64,000 bases of DNA, taken from Paenibacillus sp. JJ-223 (GTDB taxonomy: Bacteria > Bacillota > Bacilli > Paenibacillales > Paenibacillaceae). The notes below the pieces were generated by a model that was not told the origin of the DNA, did no database searches, and worked only from the letters and a program-made list of their open reading frames with translations. Location of the stretch: NCBI RefSeq assembly GCF_927798175.1, contig NZ_CAKMMP010000002.1:558001-622000 (forward strand). Direction: 5' to 3'. Below are positions 35,916-45,137 of the stretch, in pieces; position 1 is the stretch's first letter, and every line of letters begins with the position of its first letter. The translations under genes and the position numbers were made by a program.

Positions 35916-36827
35916 CTATCGTTTTGGTTTCGAAATTGCCTCTCGAAGCGGGAACGCCAGATCAATGATCCCGATAATCCGAAGCGGCCCAATGAAAAAG
36001 ACGGCGGCGGCCAGCAGATAGGGGATTACCGGATTCCATTTCCTCACATGGGACAAGAAAAAGAAAAAACCGATAGCTTGAATCATGAAGCCCAAATTGA
36101 TTAGCGGCGACAGATTGGCCGCGATCATCGTCCAATACGTCCCGTCGCTTTGTCTTGACACGACCTCGAAGATCAATGCAAGGAAGTAGTACCAGATCAA
36201 CGCGCGTGGCATTCTCCATTCGCGTGCAGGCGGCAATTTGGACACCGTCACCCCCATAACACTCAGGATGGGACGAGCGACTGCATGCGTGATAAGAGCC
36301 ATCACCATAGAGGTGACAACCAGTGCAAACGGAATCATGAGCTGCGTCTGTCTCGCCACGTCCTGCGTCATTTCCGGCGTCCATACAAAACCGTTAACCA
36401 TCTGTGTGGATGATCCGGTTAATGGTTCGACCGTCAGTTGAACCACATCGGTAATATAGCCGGACAGGTCGAACTGGAAAAATACAGTGCCTAAAAGCAA
36501 AAGGAACAAATATTCCCCCAGCATCGCACCCATTCCTGACATCAAAGCAAACAGAGCCGATTTCCTTTTCTTATAAGCATTACCCATAATCATGGCAGGA
36601 ATCGTGAAAATCACGAGCAATAACAAATATATGGGACTGATCATCAACAAAATGACGGCTACCGGCACGAGATGCCATACAAAGGACTTCACCGATAAGG
36701 ACGCGTACAATACGACTCCCGGAACCAGCACGAAAAAGATCGCGAGCACCGATAGAGGCGTTGGCAGCGAAAGCAACAAGAGCAAATACACGACGCTCCA
36801 AACGGCCGTTTTAAAGCTAAATTTCAA
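35916..36827 (-). CDS. yybS: YybS family (DUF2232) membrane protein
   Basis: About 303 residues, around eight membrane segments, with no charged catalytic motif visible. Start uncertain: GAGGTGA (36831-36838) covers the GTG at 36836, so a TTG at 36827 or 36830 is likelier. Placed just before gdpP as in Bacillus. Function unknown. Confidence 0.85.
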   Translation of the reverse strand: MKFSFKTAVWSVVYLLLLLSLPTPLSVLAIFFVLVPGVVLYASLSVKSFVWHLVPVAVILLMISPIYLLLLVIFTIPAMIMGNAYKKRKSALFALMSGMGAMLGEYLFLLLLGTVFFQFDLSGYITDVVQLTVEPLTGSSTQMVNGFVWTPEMTQDVARQTQLMIPFALVVTSMVMALITHAVARPILSVMGVTVSKLPPAREWRMPRALIWYYFLALIFEVVSRQSDGTYWTMIAANLSPLINLGFMIQAIGFFFFLSHVRKWNPVIPYLLAAAVFFIGPLRIIGIIDLAFPLREAISKPKR

Positions 36828-36832
36828 CAATT

Positions 36833-37135
36833 TCACCTCTTACGCATATGATCTTCGAGCGCGGATATATCCTGGTACCAGTCTTCCAACTGGTGACCTT
36901 CCGATTTGTGCTTTTTCAGTTTCTCTACTAGCAGTGCATCCAGATCCTTGAACGGAATACCAAGCCTGCGGCCCAATATGTACACGCTCATCATCAGACT
37001 GGCGAGACTGTCCCCGATTCGGGAGGTGCTGCCTTCCCATAACGCTTTGAACAATCGGGACACCTGGTCAAGCACTTCGGTCTTCAGCCATTCAATCACT
37101 TTAGCGCGTTTGGCTACATCCAGTTCTTTAGGCAT
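36833..37135 (-). CDS. MazG-like protein
   Basis: About 100 residues, all alpha: Arg-Ala-Lys-Val-Ile-Glu-Trp-Leu-Lys-Thr-Glu-Val-Leu, Lys-Ala-Leu-Trp-Glu-Gly, and Ala-Ser-Leu-Met-Met-Ser-Val-Tyr-Ile-Leu-Gly-Arg-Arg-Leu-Gly. It resembles the short MazG-like family common upstream of yybS in Bacillales. The Glu-x-x-Glu metal motif of active MazG pyrophosphatases is not obvious. Start is the ATG at 37135 or the GTG at 37150; GGGGAGAG is nearly adjacent to the latter. Ends just before yybS, so co-transcribed. Confidence 0.78.
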   Translation of the reverse strand: MPKELDVAKRAKVIEWLKTEVLDQVSRLFKALWEGSTSRIGDSLASLMMSVYILGRRLGIPFKDLDALLVEKLKKHKSEGHQLEDWYQDISALEDHMRKR

Positions 37136-37305
37136 ATTAGCGAAAGTCACTCTCCCCGGAAAAAGCTTTATTCTCCATTATAGCATAAAAAGGGGGGTGT
37201 AAAAATGTTCCCCCTTGGCAATGCCCCAAGCTGTCTCCTTGGATAAGGTTATGCTTAACATGATACCGAAAAGCACGGATTATCCCTTTTCTGCAACCGA
37301 TTTTT

Positions 37306-37737
37306 TCAAATGGATTTGGCCTTGAGCGTTTCCTTGGCAACGATGCCTTCACAATATTCGATAATTTGGCTGCGCCGCACAATGCCGATAAATCGTTCCA
37401 TGTCATCCACGACGGGTACAAAGTTCTGAACTTTGGCCAGATTGATCAAATCCTCCATGTTGGCATTGATCGATACCGGCTTGATATCAAGCCGCAGCGG
37501 AACGTCCTTGAGCAAAAACTTTGAAGCGTTTTCAAATGAAATCTTCCCTTCGGAGTTCTTCATGTGCCACAACAAGTCGCCCTCAGTCACGGTACCGATA
37601 TATTTGCCTTCCTTATTCAAAATGGGCACCGCCGTAAATCGATGATATTCCATCCGTTCCAACGTTTGCCTGAGTGTAGAATCCGACGTTACGCATGTTA
37701 CCTCTTGCTTGGGCAATAGAAAAAATGCAATATTCAT
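37306..37737 (-). CDS. Protein of two CBS domains
   Basis: 143 residues, a tandem CBS pair (about 7-63 and 82-135): Ala-Val-Pro-Ile-Leu-Asn with Gly-Lys-Tyr-Ile-Gly-Thr-Val-Thr-Glu-Gly-Asp in the first, and Phe-Val-Pro-Val-Val-Asp with Phe-Ile-Gly-Ile-Val-Arg-Arg in the second. Such pairs bind adenosine nucleotides, including c-di-AMP in some Firmicutes; no output domain is attached. AAGGG precedes the ATG. Confidence 0.9.
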   Translation of the reverse strand: MNIAFFLLPKQEVTCVTSDSTLRQTLERMEYHRFTAVPILNKEGKYIGTVTEGDLLWHMKNSEGKISFENASKFLLKDVPLRLDIKPVSINANMEDLINLAKVQNFVPVVDDMERFIGIVRRSQIIEYCEGIVAKETLKAKSI

Positions 37738-37844
37738 ACCCTTGCGTGTCCTCCCTTGTCCTACATACTCAAAAGTTTCTCCAAACTTTATTATACGGGT
37801 TATAACACGTGATGTTCCAATCGGGGGAACTCCCTGCGAAAAAG

Positions 37845-37880
37845 AAAAAAAACAGCAGCCCGTAAAACACGCACTGCTGC
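37845..37880 (-). terminator. Terminator of the LCP-family gene
   Basis: CAGCAG / CTGCTG arms with a 15-base loop; on the minus strand followed by eight Ts. It lies 40 bases after the stop. Confidence 0.75.
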
Positions 37881-37919
37881 CCTGTTCTCATCACACATCG
37901 CTGGTATAGAATGGTTGGA

Positions 37920-38954
37920 TTACTCGATCTTCTGCCGATCGGGAATCATCAGTGAGCCGACTGGGGTCGATTCATCCATCCAGTTCGTAATCAGCTCTTT
38001 GGCATATTGGACATCCTTCTCATCGGCCTTGCCATAGTAGATGCCATCCTTGCGCATCCCCTCGCCGAGAATCGTAAAGCTGGAAATTTGCGGCTTCTCC
38101 TGGGTCAACACCTGTTTGGCCAGGTCAATGATGAAGGAAGGCTGCATATCGGTCTGAAAATTGTCTCCCATGATCTGCAGCAGCTCCGGAATCTTGCCAA
38201 TTTGATTGAGATTAAGCATTTCGTTCGCCATGGCGTTCAGGAAAATCTGCTGCCGTTTGGTCCGGTTAAAGTCGCTATCCTCACGGTACCTCACGTAGTA
38301 AAGAGCTTCCTGACCATCATAGATGGGTTTGCCGCCTTCAATGGTGAACTGTACATGATCCGGGTTTTTGTTCACGATATCCTCTTCAATGGGCAGCTTA
38401 ACGCCGCCAAGCGCATCGACCACTTTTCGGATTCCATCAAAATTGATCGTGGCATAGTACCCGACATCGGCATCTAAAAATTTCTCCACCGTATTGATGG
38501 ACATATTCTCTCCGCCAAAAGCGTAAGCATGCGCGATCTTGTCGTAATCGTCTTCGCCATCCTTGTTAGCATCCCGCCCTACAATCTGTACATAGGTATC
38601 GCGCGGAATAGATACCAGCAGCACCCTTGACTCCTTTGGACGCACAACGGCATACATGACCGTGTCGGAGCGTCCGCGGGTTTTCTCATAGGCGCGCTTG
38701 TCGGACCCGAGCAGCAGCACGGAGAATGGTTTCTCGCGATATACGATCGGATCAGGCGTTTTATTGCCTTCCTGCGGTACGTATGATCTGGAGAGCGAGT
38801 CTTCGACCGTACCGGCCAGAAACAGATCGAATGCAGCCACAGCGAGCTGCTGGCGGAACAAATAACCGCCAACTAATAGTACGACGAGTGATAAGAGCGT
38901 TATATATAGGCCTTTTCTTTTTTTCTTTTTCTTCTCTTTAGTTCTTCTTGTCAT
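37920..38954 (-). CDS. LytR-CpsA-Psr (LCP) family wall-polymer transferase
   Basis: 344 residues: a Lys-rich cytoplasmic start, a membrane segment (about 15-35) and an LCP domain (about 75-300) with Leu-Leu-Gly-Ser-Asp, Arg-Gly-Arg-Ser-Asp-Thr-Val-Met, Ser-Ile-Pro-Arg-Asp-Thr, and Tyr-Val-Arg-Tyr-Arg-Glu-Asp-Ser-Asp-Phe-x-Arg. The conserved Asp and Arg residues that hold the lipid pyrophosphate are present. Members attach teichoic acid or other glycopolymers to peptidoglycan. AAGGA precedes the ATG. Stands alone. Confidence 0.95.
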   Translation of the reverse strand: MTRRTKEKKKKKRKGLYITLLSLVVLLVGGYLFRQQLAVAAFDLFLAGTVEDSLSRSYVPQEGNKTPDPIVYREKPFSVLLLGSDKRAYEKTRGRSDTVMYAVVRPKESRVLLVSIPRDTYVQIVGRDANKDGEDDYDKIAHAYAFGGENMSINTVEKFLDADVGYYATINFDGIRKVVDALGGVKLPIEEDIVNKNPDHVQFTIEGGKPIYDGQEALYYVRYREDSDFNRTKRQQIFLNAMANEMLNLNQIGKIPELLQIMGDNFQTDMQPSFIIDLAKQVLTQEKPQISSFTILGEGMRKDGIYYGKADEKDVQYAKELITNWMDESTPVGSLMIPDRQKIE

Positions 38955-39328
38955 TCGCGGATTCCTTCTTCACTCTCAAAATGAATTGCCAATCTACACT
39001 TAACCGCCTGGAATGCGTTCTGACACAATGTTGCCTGACGTCCCCCGTCCTGAAACAGGGTACCTTATGCTCGTTCTATTGTAAACACTGCTGCTTCGCG
39101 AAAAGTTACAATCTGGTTAAAAGAAAAGAACAGCTTTCCCTTCATGAACGAGCCTGTGGCCATTCGAATCCCTGTCCCTGCCTGAAAGGGAGAAGCAGAT
39201 CAGTTGGATCAGCCTCGAATATTTCTTCAACAGGATTTGGAAATCCGAACACACGCGGATCAGAGAATGCTGCACTCGTATAGCAGATCGCTGTCCTTTC
39301 CATCCATATATGAAATGATACACCGGAT
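38955..39328. other. Gene-free stretch between the LCP and MFS genes
   Basis: No gene and no clear terminator for the MFS gene on its right. Confidence 0.5.
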
Positions 39329-40918
39329 TCAGCTGTTCGTCACGGCCTCGTTTGACTGAAGGCTTTTCTCCCGGCTGCGAATGCGTCCCGTAATCAGCGC
39401 CGCCACAAGCGTAAGCACACTGAAGATTACAGCCGACCAGAATAAGCCGCTATAACCCTGTCCGGTCGTCTGATGCACAGCCTTCAGCAGCGTATCGCGA
39501 ATGCCCTGATCGGGGATTTGCGCCAGTCCCTCCGTCAGACTGGATACATCGCTGCTCGCGGCCCCTTCGGATGCGAATTGATCCATCATTTCCGGCTGGA
39601 CCTGGATGCCTTTGTCGGTGAACGCATGCTGGACATTCGTGCCCAGGTTCGTAAACGAGCGAGCAAGGAAGCCGGCGAAAATCGTAGGCGCAATCGCCAT
39701 GGCCATCTGGCGGAACAACGAACTGGTCGCTACGGCGATCCCCTTGTTGTTCTCGCCCGCTTGCTCCGTAACAAGCACATTCACGGGTGCTCCCAGCATC
39801 ATGCCGAAGCCGATACCGACCAGCACGCTCGCAATGACGAACTGCCAGAGGTCTTCCACCCATAGCGGGAAGAGCAAGAAACCGACGGCAGACAGGAGAC
39901 CCGCTACCGATAGCGTCCAGATCGGCCCTTTACGATCGACAAGGTACCCGCCGCCGCCCGCGCCGATGCCGGATGCAATGGCCAGCGGCGTAAACCAATA
40001 GCCGGAAGCCGTGTTGGACACGCCCAAATACTGCTCGACGAAACCAGGGATAAAGATGACCGATGCCAGAATGGCTCCGGAGAAGAACGCGATAAGCAGC
40101 GTCCAGCGAAAAGAAGCGATACCGAGAAGCCGCGTAGACACCACAGGCTCGCGGCGTGTTCCTTCCAGCCTTTTCTCAAGGTAGTAGAAAATAATCAGGA
40201 TAGCGATGCCTCCGGCGAAGAATCCGTAAAACATAGGGGATACGATGCTCTCCAGCATGTTGACGCCATCCAGATTGCTGAAACTGTACATCAGACTGAG
40301 CACCCCGAGCGTTAGGACCGCTATGCCGCTCCAGTCTACAGCCGCTTTGTTGAGTTCCTGCTCCTCCTGGATATAACGGATGCCTGCCACAAACAATAGA
40401 ATCGCAATCGGCACGTTAATGAGAAACAACCAATGCCAGTTGCCCGTAACATCCAGAATAAACGAACCGACGTTAGGCCCAAGAATGGCCGCGATGCCGT
40501 TCATGCCCCCCAGGATCCCCAAAGCGCTTCCTTGTCGTTCTGCCGGAAAACGGCTTAATACATAAGAGCTCGCAATGATAAATATCCCGCCGCCGCCAAG
40601 CGCTTGAATAACGCGAGATATCAGGAAAAACGTAAAGGACGTGCTCAAGGCGACGAGCAACGAGCCGATGCCAAACAGAGCAACCTCAATCAAAAACAGC
40701 TTCTTGCGGCCATAACGGTCCGACAGCTTGCCTGCAATGGGCACGCTGACTGCAAGGCCCAGCGTATACAACGTGATCGTCCACGCCCCCCATGTTGGCG
40801 TCACGCCGAACGAAGCGTTCAGCGTTGTAAGCGACGAAGTAATAATGCCGTTATCCAATGCTGCCATAAAAACGCCGACCGCGAATAAAATGAGCGGCCA
40901 TTTCATCTGTCTTTGCAT
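39329..40918 (-). CDS. MFS multidrug exporter, DHA2 (14-helix, EmrB/QacA) type
   Basis: 529 residues with about 14 membrane segments. Motif A Gly-Lys-Leu-Ser-Asp-Arg-Tyr-Gly-Arg-Lys-Lys follows helix 2; the antiporter motif C region Gly-Gly-Met-Asn-Gly-Ile-Ala-Ala-Ile-Leu-Gly-Pro lies in helix 5. A long outside loop precedes the last helix. Exports drugs or cations against protons. AGGAGG precedes the ATG. An inverted repeat upstream suggests control by an unlinked repressor. Confidence 0.93.
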   Translation of the reverse strand: MQRQMKWPLILFAVGVFMAALDNGIITSSLTTLNASFGVTPTWGAWTITLYTLGLAVSVPIAGKLSDRYGRKKLFLIEVALFGIGSLLVALSTSFTFFLISRVIQALGGGGIFIIASSYVLSRFPAERQGSALGILGGMNGIAAILGPNVGSFILDVTGNWHWLFLINVPIAILLFVAGIRYIQEEQELNKAAVDWSGIAVLTLGVLSLMYSFSNLDGVNMLESIVSPMFYGFFAGGIAILIIFYYLEKRLEGTRREPVVSTRLLGIASFRWTLLIAFFSGAILASVIFIPGFVEQYLGVSNTASGYWFTPLAIASGIGAGGGGYLVDRKGPIWTLSVAGLLSAVGFLLFPLWVEDLWQFVIASVLVGIGFGMMLGAPVNVLVTEQAGENNKGIAVATSSLFRQMAMAIAPTIFAGFLARSFTNLGTNVQHAFTDKGIQVQPEMMDQFASEGAASSDVSSLTEGLAQIPDQGIRDTLLKAVHQTTGQGYSGLFWSAVIFSVLTLVAALITGRIRSREKSLQSNEAVTNS

Positions 40919-40990
40919 TTCGCTGCCTCCTGATTCATAAAGTAGGTTTCGTTCTCTTCCTTATACATGTATATTAAACGACAACAATCC

Positions 40991-41012
40991 AAAATGACTC
41001 ATTGGTCATTTT
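40991..41012. promoter_or_regulatory. Probable repressor operator upstream of the MFS gene
   Basis: Perfect inverted repeat AAAATGAC-TCATTG-GTCATTTT, 73 bases before the start. TetR-family operators of exporter genes often look like this; no regulator gene is adjacent. Confidence 0.6.
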
Positions 41013-41176
41013 AAAGCAAATGGAATTCCTATGTCAATTTATGAGTAATCCAATGAAAAATGCCCCCTTGGTTTCAATAACCTGGCGGCATTCTTGACGA
41101 GCTGCACGGGTTGCCCTTAACGAGAGCCGAACCCGTATACTCTATATATGTAGATTTGTTCACGTCCGCGCTGAAA

Positions 41177-42067
41177 CTACTGCTTGCTCGTAAAGCCATA
41201 GTTCAATAATTTGCGCGTTTCCACAAAGCGCCCTTCCTGCGTCTCGCTGCCAAACACCACCGAGATCAGGCGCTTGCCGCTCCGTTCGGCCGTCCCGACA
41301 AAATGATATCCGTCCTCTTGATCAAATCCTGTCTTGAGGCCGTCTCCTCCGTCATAGGCATACGGCCCATCTATGGAAGGCAGCATCCAGTTGGTATTGC
41401 TGACGTACATGCCTTTCTGATTCATGGATACCTGAATTTGACTGGAGATCTTCAGAATTTCCGGATGATGGCGGATCAAATAATAGGCCAGGTTGCATGC
41501 ATCAAGCGCCGTCATGGAGCTATCGCCTTGGATGGCATCAGGTCTATGGGGACCAAGGAGCTCCGTGTGCAGCCCTGTGGAGTTGGCAAAGTGCGTGCGT
41601 TCCGACAAACCGATCTCGGCCGCCTTGCGATTCATCGCATCCACGAAGGCAGACTCCGATCCGCCGATATGCTCGGCGAGCGCAATCGTTGCATCATTCG
41701 CCGAATACAGCGAAACAACATTGAACAGTTCGCGTACGGTGAACCGATCCCCTTGCTTCAACGATAACTGCTTCCCTCCAACCGAGCTCGCATATTGGCT
41801 GATGGCCACCGGATCGTCCCAGTTCACCTCACCATTGGAGATGGCATCCATCACCAGCAGTTCCGTCATGATTTTACTAATGCCTGCAGGGGATACTTGA
41901 TTGGAACCATTATAATCGAGAATAATCTGTTTCGTTCCTGCATCCATCAACACGGCCGATGCAGCCTTGATGGCCGGCTTGCCTACCAACATGCCAGGCT
42001 GTATTCCTACATATATAATGACCAGCAAAGCTAGCAAAATGCTTGTCCGTTTCCAACGTTTTTTCAC
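41177..42067 (-). CDS. S11-family D-Ala-D-Ala carboxypeptidase homologue lacking the nucleophile
   Basis: 296 residues: membrane anchor (about 8-24) and a low-molecular-mass PBP domain. The first motif reads Ala-Gly62-Ile-Ser-Lys65-Ile-Met-Thr where active enzymes have Ala-Ser-Met-Thr-Lys-Ile-Met-Thr, so the catalytic Ser is Gly (codon GGC). The other motifs are intact: Ser122-Ala-Asn124 and Lys245-Thr-Gly247. Start is GTG at 42067 with AGAGGTGATC upstream. I expect a binding or regulatory protein, unless Ser64 or another residue substitutes. Confidence 0.88.
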   Translation of the reverse strand: MKKRWKRTSILLALLVIIYVGIQPGMLVGKPAIKAASAVLMDAGTKQIILDYNGSNQVSPAGISKIMTELLVMDAISNGEVNWDDPVAISQYASSVGGKQLSLKQGDRFTVRELFNVVSLYSANDATIALAEHIGGSESAFVDAMNRKAAEIGLSERTHFANSTGLHTELLGPHRPDAIQGDSSMTALDACNLAYYLIRHHPEILKISSQIQVSMNQKGMYVSNTNWMLPSIDGPYAYDGGDGLKTGFDQEDGYHFVGTAERSGKRLISVVFGSETQEGRFVETRKLLNYGFTSKQ

Positions 42068-42177
42068 CGACGATCACCTCTTATAGATATAGACGAACGA
42101 AAGAGGCATTTTGTCTGCGATTTTTTTAAAAAAAGTTAAATTTTTTTTATCTTTTTGTTACCAATGCAAATTAAATA

Positions 42178-42246
42178 AAAAAACATGGACCCTGAACACC
42201 CGTGCAAGGCGTACAGAATCCATGTTATTCAAAGCTTTTACGCACA
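42178..42246 (-). terminator. Terminator of the opp operon
   Basis: AACATGGA / TCCATGTT arms across a long loop; on the minus strand followed by TTTTTTATTT. It lies about 110 bases after oppA. Confidence 0.6.
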
Positions 42247-42352
42247 ACCGATTTCATAAAGGACCCCAAATCCTAATCGGTGTTAAATCATCAGATGTAA
42301 CCTTTTCCTGTAATTAAGGCACTTATAATTAAGAACATAATTTCAAGTGAAG

Positions 42353-44185
42353 TTACTGAGCTACTGCTGGTTTGTCTGCATTGACAGCCAAATCGCTCAG
42401 GTAGACTCCCGTACCATCGCCAATCGCATAGTTCATTACACGTTTGTTCACTGGAGACAACTCTGCACGGTACAGTGTTGGGAATACAGGCACTTCTTCA
42501 ATCATGTATTCCTGCCATTGCTTGTAGATCTCTTTGCGTTTCTCTACGTCAAATGCTTCTGCGGACAATCCTTGTGCAAGCAGCTTGTCGTTTTCTTCGC
42601 TGGACCAGCGTGGGAAGTTATACAATGCGTCGCGTCCGTACAGACCGGATGGGTCAACGTCGATGCCGACGCTCCATGCCGCCTGGTAAACATCAACCGT
42701 AGGATCGTCTTTACCTGTGTTACCTACACGGTCATAGAAGTTGTTAAACTCAACCATTTCAAGGTTTACTTTCAGACCAATCGCTGCCCAAGATTGCACA
42801 TAATAACGAGCCAGTGGTTCAGCTGTATCTCCACCGGTCATGGAGATGAAGTTGATTTCCAGCGGAGAGCCGTCCGGATTCGTACGGAACTCGCCATTCA
42901 TTTTGTAACCTGCTTCATCCAAAAGTTTCTTTGCCGCTTCCGGATCGTAAGTTACGCCCGGGTTGGAGGCGTCATGGAATTCCGGATGGGATGGCGGAAT
43001 CAGCGTTGTTGCATTCCAGCGCAGACCGTTGTAGAAACGTTTACCTACTTGATCGTTGTCTACAGCCAGCCACATTGCCTTACGCAGGTTTTTATCAGCC
43101 ATTTTGGCATCTGGATTCGTCACGACTTTGCCGTTCTCGGCATCCCATGTTCCGAGTTTGAAACCGATGTATGTGTATGCCCGATCAATCATGCCGAGGT
43201 ATTCCACATTGGACATGTCTGCATTGTCTTTGTACTGATCCGTCGGGAAGGAGTCTACCATGTCTACTCCTCCGGATTTAAGTTCCTGTACAACCGTTGT
43301 CGGGCTGATGACTTTCAACGTTACTTTATCCAGCTTCGGAGCGCCGCGCCAGTAGTCCTCGTTTTTCGTGTACACAACAGACTCGCCCGGAACGATGCTT
43401 TCCACTTTGAATGGACCGAAACCGATCGGTTTTTCGCGCACTGCTTTGGAAGAAGACATATCGGCTACATCCATGTCGCCAAAGATATGTTTCGCCAAAG
43501 GATATGTCCACACGCCGCCTGTCAGCAGGGACGGTGTAGCTTCTTTATACGTAATGCTGATTTTTTTGTCGCTCAGCACTTTGATGCCGGAAATGGTTTT
43601 GGCTTTTCCAGCATGAAACTCTTCCATGCCCACAATGCTTGTGAAGTTGGAATCGTAACGGGGACCGTCATAGCCTTTGCTTCCGATCACTTCATAAGCA
43701 AACTGCAGGTCTTCGGCGGTTACAGGCTTGCCGTCATGCCAATTTACGTTGTCGCGGATCGTCAACGTAAACGTTTTGCCGTCTTCGGACGTTTCGTAGG
43801 TTGCAGCGCCATCATTGGTATATACATAGTTGGCATCCCAAGTCAGAAGCCCTTCATCAAACCACTGCAGCACCTGGGAGTCCGGGTTACCCGAGTAGAA
43901 GTTATAGTTCAGAGTTCCCTCAAAAGCCGTATCAGATACGAGACCGAATGTAATTGAACCGCCTTCGATGGCCGTTCCTTCATTCGTTTTGACATTGCTG
44001 AAATCTTTGATGTTGTAAATGCCTTCTTCATTGGCAGGCTTCTCTTCGTTCTTGACCTCACCGGAATTGGCCGGAGGCGTTGTTGGCGTCGCCTCTTCCT
44101 TCTCTGAACTGCAGGCCGCAAGCACCAGTACAAAGACAAGCATCATGGTGAAAAAAATACCCCTTGAAAATAGTCCCTTCTTCAT
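42353..44185 (-). CDS. oppA: Oligopeptide-binding lipoprotein OppA-like
   Basis: 610 residues. Lipoprotein signal with Leu-Ala-Ala-Cys25, then a family 5 solute-binding domain: Phe-Thr-Leu-Thr-Ile-Arg-Asp-Asn-Val-Asn-Trp-His-Asp-Gly-Lys-Pro-Val-Thr-Ala is the signature near residue 145. It delivers peptides (perhaps recycled wall peptides or signals) to the transporter. Last gene of a D-F-B-C-A operon; GGAGGAAGG precedes the ATG. Its long form (over 600 residues) is typical of Firmicute Opp/App binding proteins. Confidence 0.93.
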   Translation of the reverse strand: MKKGLFSRGIFFTMMLVFVLVLAACSSEKEEATPTTPPANSGEVKNEEKPANEEGIYNIKDFSNVKTNEGTAIEGGSITFGLVSDTAFEGTLNYNFYSGNPDSQVLQWFDEGLLTWDANYVYTNDGAATYETSEDGKTFTLTIRDNVNWHDGKPVTAEDLQFAYEVIGSKGYDGPRYDSNFTSIVGMEEFHAGKAKTISGIKVLSDKKISITYKEATPSLLTGGVWTYPLAKHIFGDMDVADMSSSKAVREKPIGFGPFKVESIVPGESVVYTKNEDYWRGAPKLDKVTLKVISPTTVVQELKSGGVDMVDSFPTDQYKDNADMSNVEYLGMIDRAYTYIGFKLGTWDAENGKVVTNPDAKMADKNLRKAMWLAVDNDQVGKRFYNGLRWNATTLIPPSHPEFHDASNPGVTYDPEAAKKLLDEAGYKMNGEFRTNPDGSPLEINFISMTGGDTAEPLARYYVQSWAAIGLKVNLEMVEFNNFYDRVGNTGKDDPTVDVYQAAWSVGIDVDPSGLYGRDALYNFPRWSSEENDKLLAQGLSAEAFDVEKRKEIYKQWQEYMIEEVPVFPTLYRAELSPVNKRVMNYAIGDGTGVYLSDLAVNADKPAVAQ

Positions 44186-44203
44186 GAACCTTCCTCCCTT
44201 TTT

Positions 44204-45109
44204 TTAACCTCTTCTTTGTCTTGCATCCGTCGCACGCTTCAGAGCCTGACCGACATTATTTATACTCAACATCAGTACCAGAATCAGTAATGATGCAGGT
44301 AGCCATATCCACCATCTGGATTCCAGGGTTTGCGGATTTTGAGCATAGCTTACGAGAGTACCAAGACTTGGCGTGCTTTCGGGAAAGCCAAATCCCAGAA
44401 AGGACAGCCCGGATTCAAGGCCGATGTTTGCGGCCAGATTCAACGTCATCGTCACGATGATAATGGAGCTCAGATTCGGAAGAACCTGCGAAATCATGAT
44501 TTTCAAGTGGGACGAACCCAAGGTTTTGGATGCTTTTACGTATTCCAGTTCCCTCTCTTGCAGCGCTTTGGAGCGGATCAATCTCGCAATCCCCATCCAT
44601 AGAAATGCCGTCATAATTAACGAAAAGGAGACAATGCTATATTTAGGCACGGCGGTGACAAACGCAATAACGATCATCAACATCGGCAGGATCATGAAGA
44701 AATCAACCACACGCATGAAAATGTTATCGATGACACCTCCGAAGTAACCCGAGATCAATCCGAAGAAAATACCGATTGCACCCGTCATCAAGGTGACGAG
44801 AATGCCGATCGTCAACGAATTCCGAGTACCGATGATGAGCTGCCCGAACACGTCGCGGCCACCATAATCAGTACCTAACCAGTAGTCGGCGGAGGGCGGT
44901 TCATATAATGCGAACAGGTCTACCTTTACGATTTCGTCCTGATCAAGAATCAGAGCCGTCCCGTACACCAGAAGAATGACCACGCCCAAAAATATAAGTG
45001 AAATGAGTGCTATTTTATCCCTTACAATTTCCCTCCACAAGATGTTCATGCTTGAGGGGCTTTTATCCACTTTATGTGAGTTTACGACGATCTCGTTGGC
45101 CTTGCTCAT
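44204..45109 (-). CDS. oppC: Peptide ABC transporter permease OppC
   Basis: 301 residues, six membrane segments (one near 35-55, five in the core) with the inner-loop coupling motif Glu-Tyr-Val-Lys-Ala-Ser-Lys-Thr-Leu-Gly-Ser-Ser near 185 and the OppC mark Asp-Tyr-Gly-Gly-Arg-Asp-Val-Phe-Gly. GGGGTGA precedes the ATG. Partner of OppB, 28 bases downstream of it. Confidence 0.95.
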   Translation of the reverse strand: MSKANEIVVNSHKVDKSPSSMNILWREIVRDKIALISLIFLGVVILLVYGTALILDQDEIVKVDLFALYEPPSADYWLGTDYGGRDVFGQLIIGTRNSLTIGILVTLMTGAIGIFFGLISGYFGGVIDNIFMRVVDFFMILPMLMIVIAFVTAVPKYSIVSFSLIMTAFLWMGIARLIRSKALQERELEYVKASKTLGSSHLKIMISQVLPNLSSIIIVTMTLNLAANIGLESGLSFLGFGFPESTPSLGTLVSYAQNPQTLESRWWIWLPASLLILVLMLSINNVGQALKRATDARQRRG

Positions 45110-45137
45110 TTGTTTTCACCCCGAAATGTTCAAGTTC

